DNA from: Anaeromyces robustus
Taxonomy: Eukaryota; Neocallimastigomycota; Neocallimastigomycetes; Neocallimastigales; Neocallimastigaceae
Direction of reading: 5' to 3'
Assembly: GCA_002104895.1 (NCBI GenBank)
Contig: MCFG01000055.1
Location: 135,001 to 145,000 of the forward strand
Length of the DNA stretch: 10,000 bases
Numbering within the stretch: the stretch's first letter is position 1; each line of letters begins with the position of its first letter. This document shows, one piece after another, positions 9,236 to 10,000 of this stretch. The notes below the pieces were generated by a model. The model searched no databases. It saw only the letters and a list, made by a program, of their open reading frames with translations, and had not been told where the DNA came from. Made by a program: the position numbers and the translations under genes.

Positions 9236-9256
9236 CATTTTTTTCTTTTTTTTTTT
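9157..9256. repeat. Poly-T tract of about 100 bp
   Basis: The plus strand is almost continuous T, broken by only a few single A or C bases or CA pairs. Tracts like this exclude nucleosomes and are prone to assembly-length errors. The exact length in the genome is therefore uncertain. Confidence 0.9.
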
Positions 9257-9611
9257 AATAATAAATAAGTTTAATAAAAATATAAAAATATATTAAGGTA
9301 TATGTTGTTGTTGTTGTTTTTTTATATAATTTTTTTGATATAAATATTTAATAAATAATGATTAATTGGAAAATGTATAATACAATGTTAATTTGAAATA
9401 TAAATTATAAAAAAAAATGTAAAATGTAAAATGTAAATAAATATAGTTAATGTAATGTTTTTTTTTTTTTTTCCAAAAATGTCAAAAAATAAAAGTAATT
9501 TTCATAAATATTTTTTTTAATAATTAGTATGAAGGTGTTAATATTTAGTTAAAAGGAAAAGTCTGTAAAAGAATAAAATAAAATAATATAAAATAAAAAA
9601 TTTTAAGTTTA

Positions 9612-9998
9612 TTAATATATAGGACATTTAGTATATAATTCATCTTTAGGTAAATTTTGTTTTTGTCTAAATTTATCTGGAATACTGTATGGAAGATTTT
9701 CTAATTTCTTTTTAATATCCATTATTTCTTGAATATCATTTGTAATGTTTTCATTTTTTTCTTCATTTGATATTATTTGAAATTCTTGATGATGATGATG
9801 TTGATGTTGTTGATGTTGTTGAATTTTTTCAATTAATTCTTTTAATTTTATTTCTAATTGACAAACTTGATCATATCTCCATGAATGAATATAATTAAAT
9901 ACATGATATCCCATAATAAATGGATGCATTAAAATAACTTTATTAATATCAAAATAATCTTTTATACTAGTATAGAAAGGTTTAATATCATAATAATT
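9612..9998 (-). CDS. 3' end of an unrecognised gene (128 C-terminal residues)
   Basis: The frame is open from the right edge of the window to a TAA at 9614-9612, so the 5' part lies outside. The first internal Met with a long downstream frame is at 9929, but 23 further in-frame codons precede it without a stop, so that Met is probably not the start. The visible protein begins NYYDIKPFYTSIKDYFDINK and continues with a fairly hydrophobic stretch (VILMHPFIMGYHVFNYIHSW). A charged helix (QLEIKLKELIEKIQ), a short Gln/His tract from CAA and CAT codons, a second charged helix and the tail NLPKDELYTKCPIY follow. Mixed composition and a single low-complexity insertion make it a credible conserved protein, but I cannot name a family. 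It converges on the Asn-rich gene. Confidence 0.75.
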   Translation of the reverse strand, partial: NYYDIKPFYTSIKDYFDINKVILMHPFIMGYHVFNYIHSWRYDQVCQLEIKLKELIEKIQQHQQHQHHHHQEFQIISNEEKNENITNDIQEIMDIKKKLENLPYSIPDKFRQKQNLPKDELYTKCPIY

Positions 9999-10000
9999 AT

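Larger units (their letters stand above)
8336..9611. other. Convergent intergenic region with repeats; no supported gene
   Basis: This stretch separates the 3' end of the Asn-rich gene from the 3' end of the minus-strand gene, so it should hold both terminators or poly(A) sites. It is nearly pure AT, with T runs at about 8442-8463 and 8609-8634. It contains an imperfect palindrome (8556-8602), 113-bp tandem repeats (8791-9120), a long poly-T tract (about 9157-9256), a TGTTGTTGTTG run near 9303-9317 and three AAAATGT copies near 9414-9435. No open frame looks coding. Confidence 0.8.

Overview
The window looks like nuclear DNA from an extremely AT-rich eukaryote. The best guess is an anaerobic gut fungus (Neocallimastigomycota). 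The pointers are: intergenic DNA that is almost only A and T, with long poly-T runs; a conserved gene split by six AT-rich GT-AG introns; the short fungal-type length of that gene's product; a highly expressed style of codon use in it (AAG, GGT, GCT, CGT); and a neighbouring gene full of Asn, Ser and His tracts. A dictyostelid shares the base composition and the Asn tracts. The intron number and the AAG-rich codon use of nudC fit a gut fungus better, but the assignment is an inference.

Layout. Positions 1-1629 hold no gene I can support. This stretch includes a more complex island (about 200-600) with a near-perfect 52-bp palindrome, then T-rich DNA and a roughly 280-bp TAAA microsatellite. 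At 1630-3515 (+) lies a seven-exon gene that I reconstruct to a complete 191-residue NudC, the CS-domain co-chaperone of the dynein/LIS1 nuclear-migration pathway. Positions 3516-4714 are intergenic: first A-rich and then T-rich, with a TTA microsatellite and an imperfect 97-bp inverted repeat. At 4715-8335 (+) is an intronless 1206-codon gene for an unrecognised, largely disordered Asn-rich protein. It has a basic N-terminus, a His-Ser repeat and a striking C-terminal cysteine cluster. Positions 8336-9611 are intergenic, with an imperfect 47-bp palindrome, three copies of a 113-bp tandem repeat and a poly-T tract of about 100 bp. From 9612 to the right edge on the minus strand is the 3' end of a third, unrecognised gene.

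The two plus-strand genes lie head to tail, and the third converges on them. Nothing suggests the three work together. NudC is housekeeping. The Asn-rich protein is the most unusual object because its otherwise cysteine-poor sequence ends in three CxC pairs and also carries a long His-rich block, a combination compatible with metal binding. The non-coding repeats are the other points worth checking.
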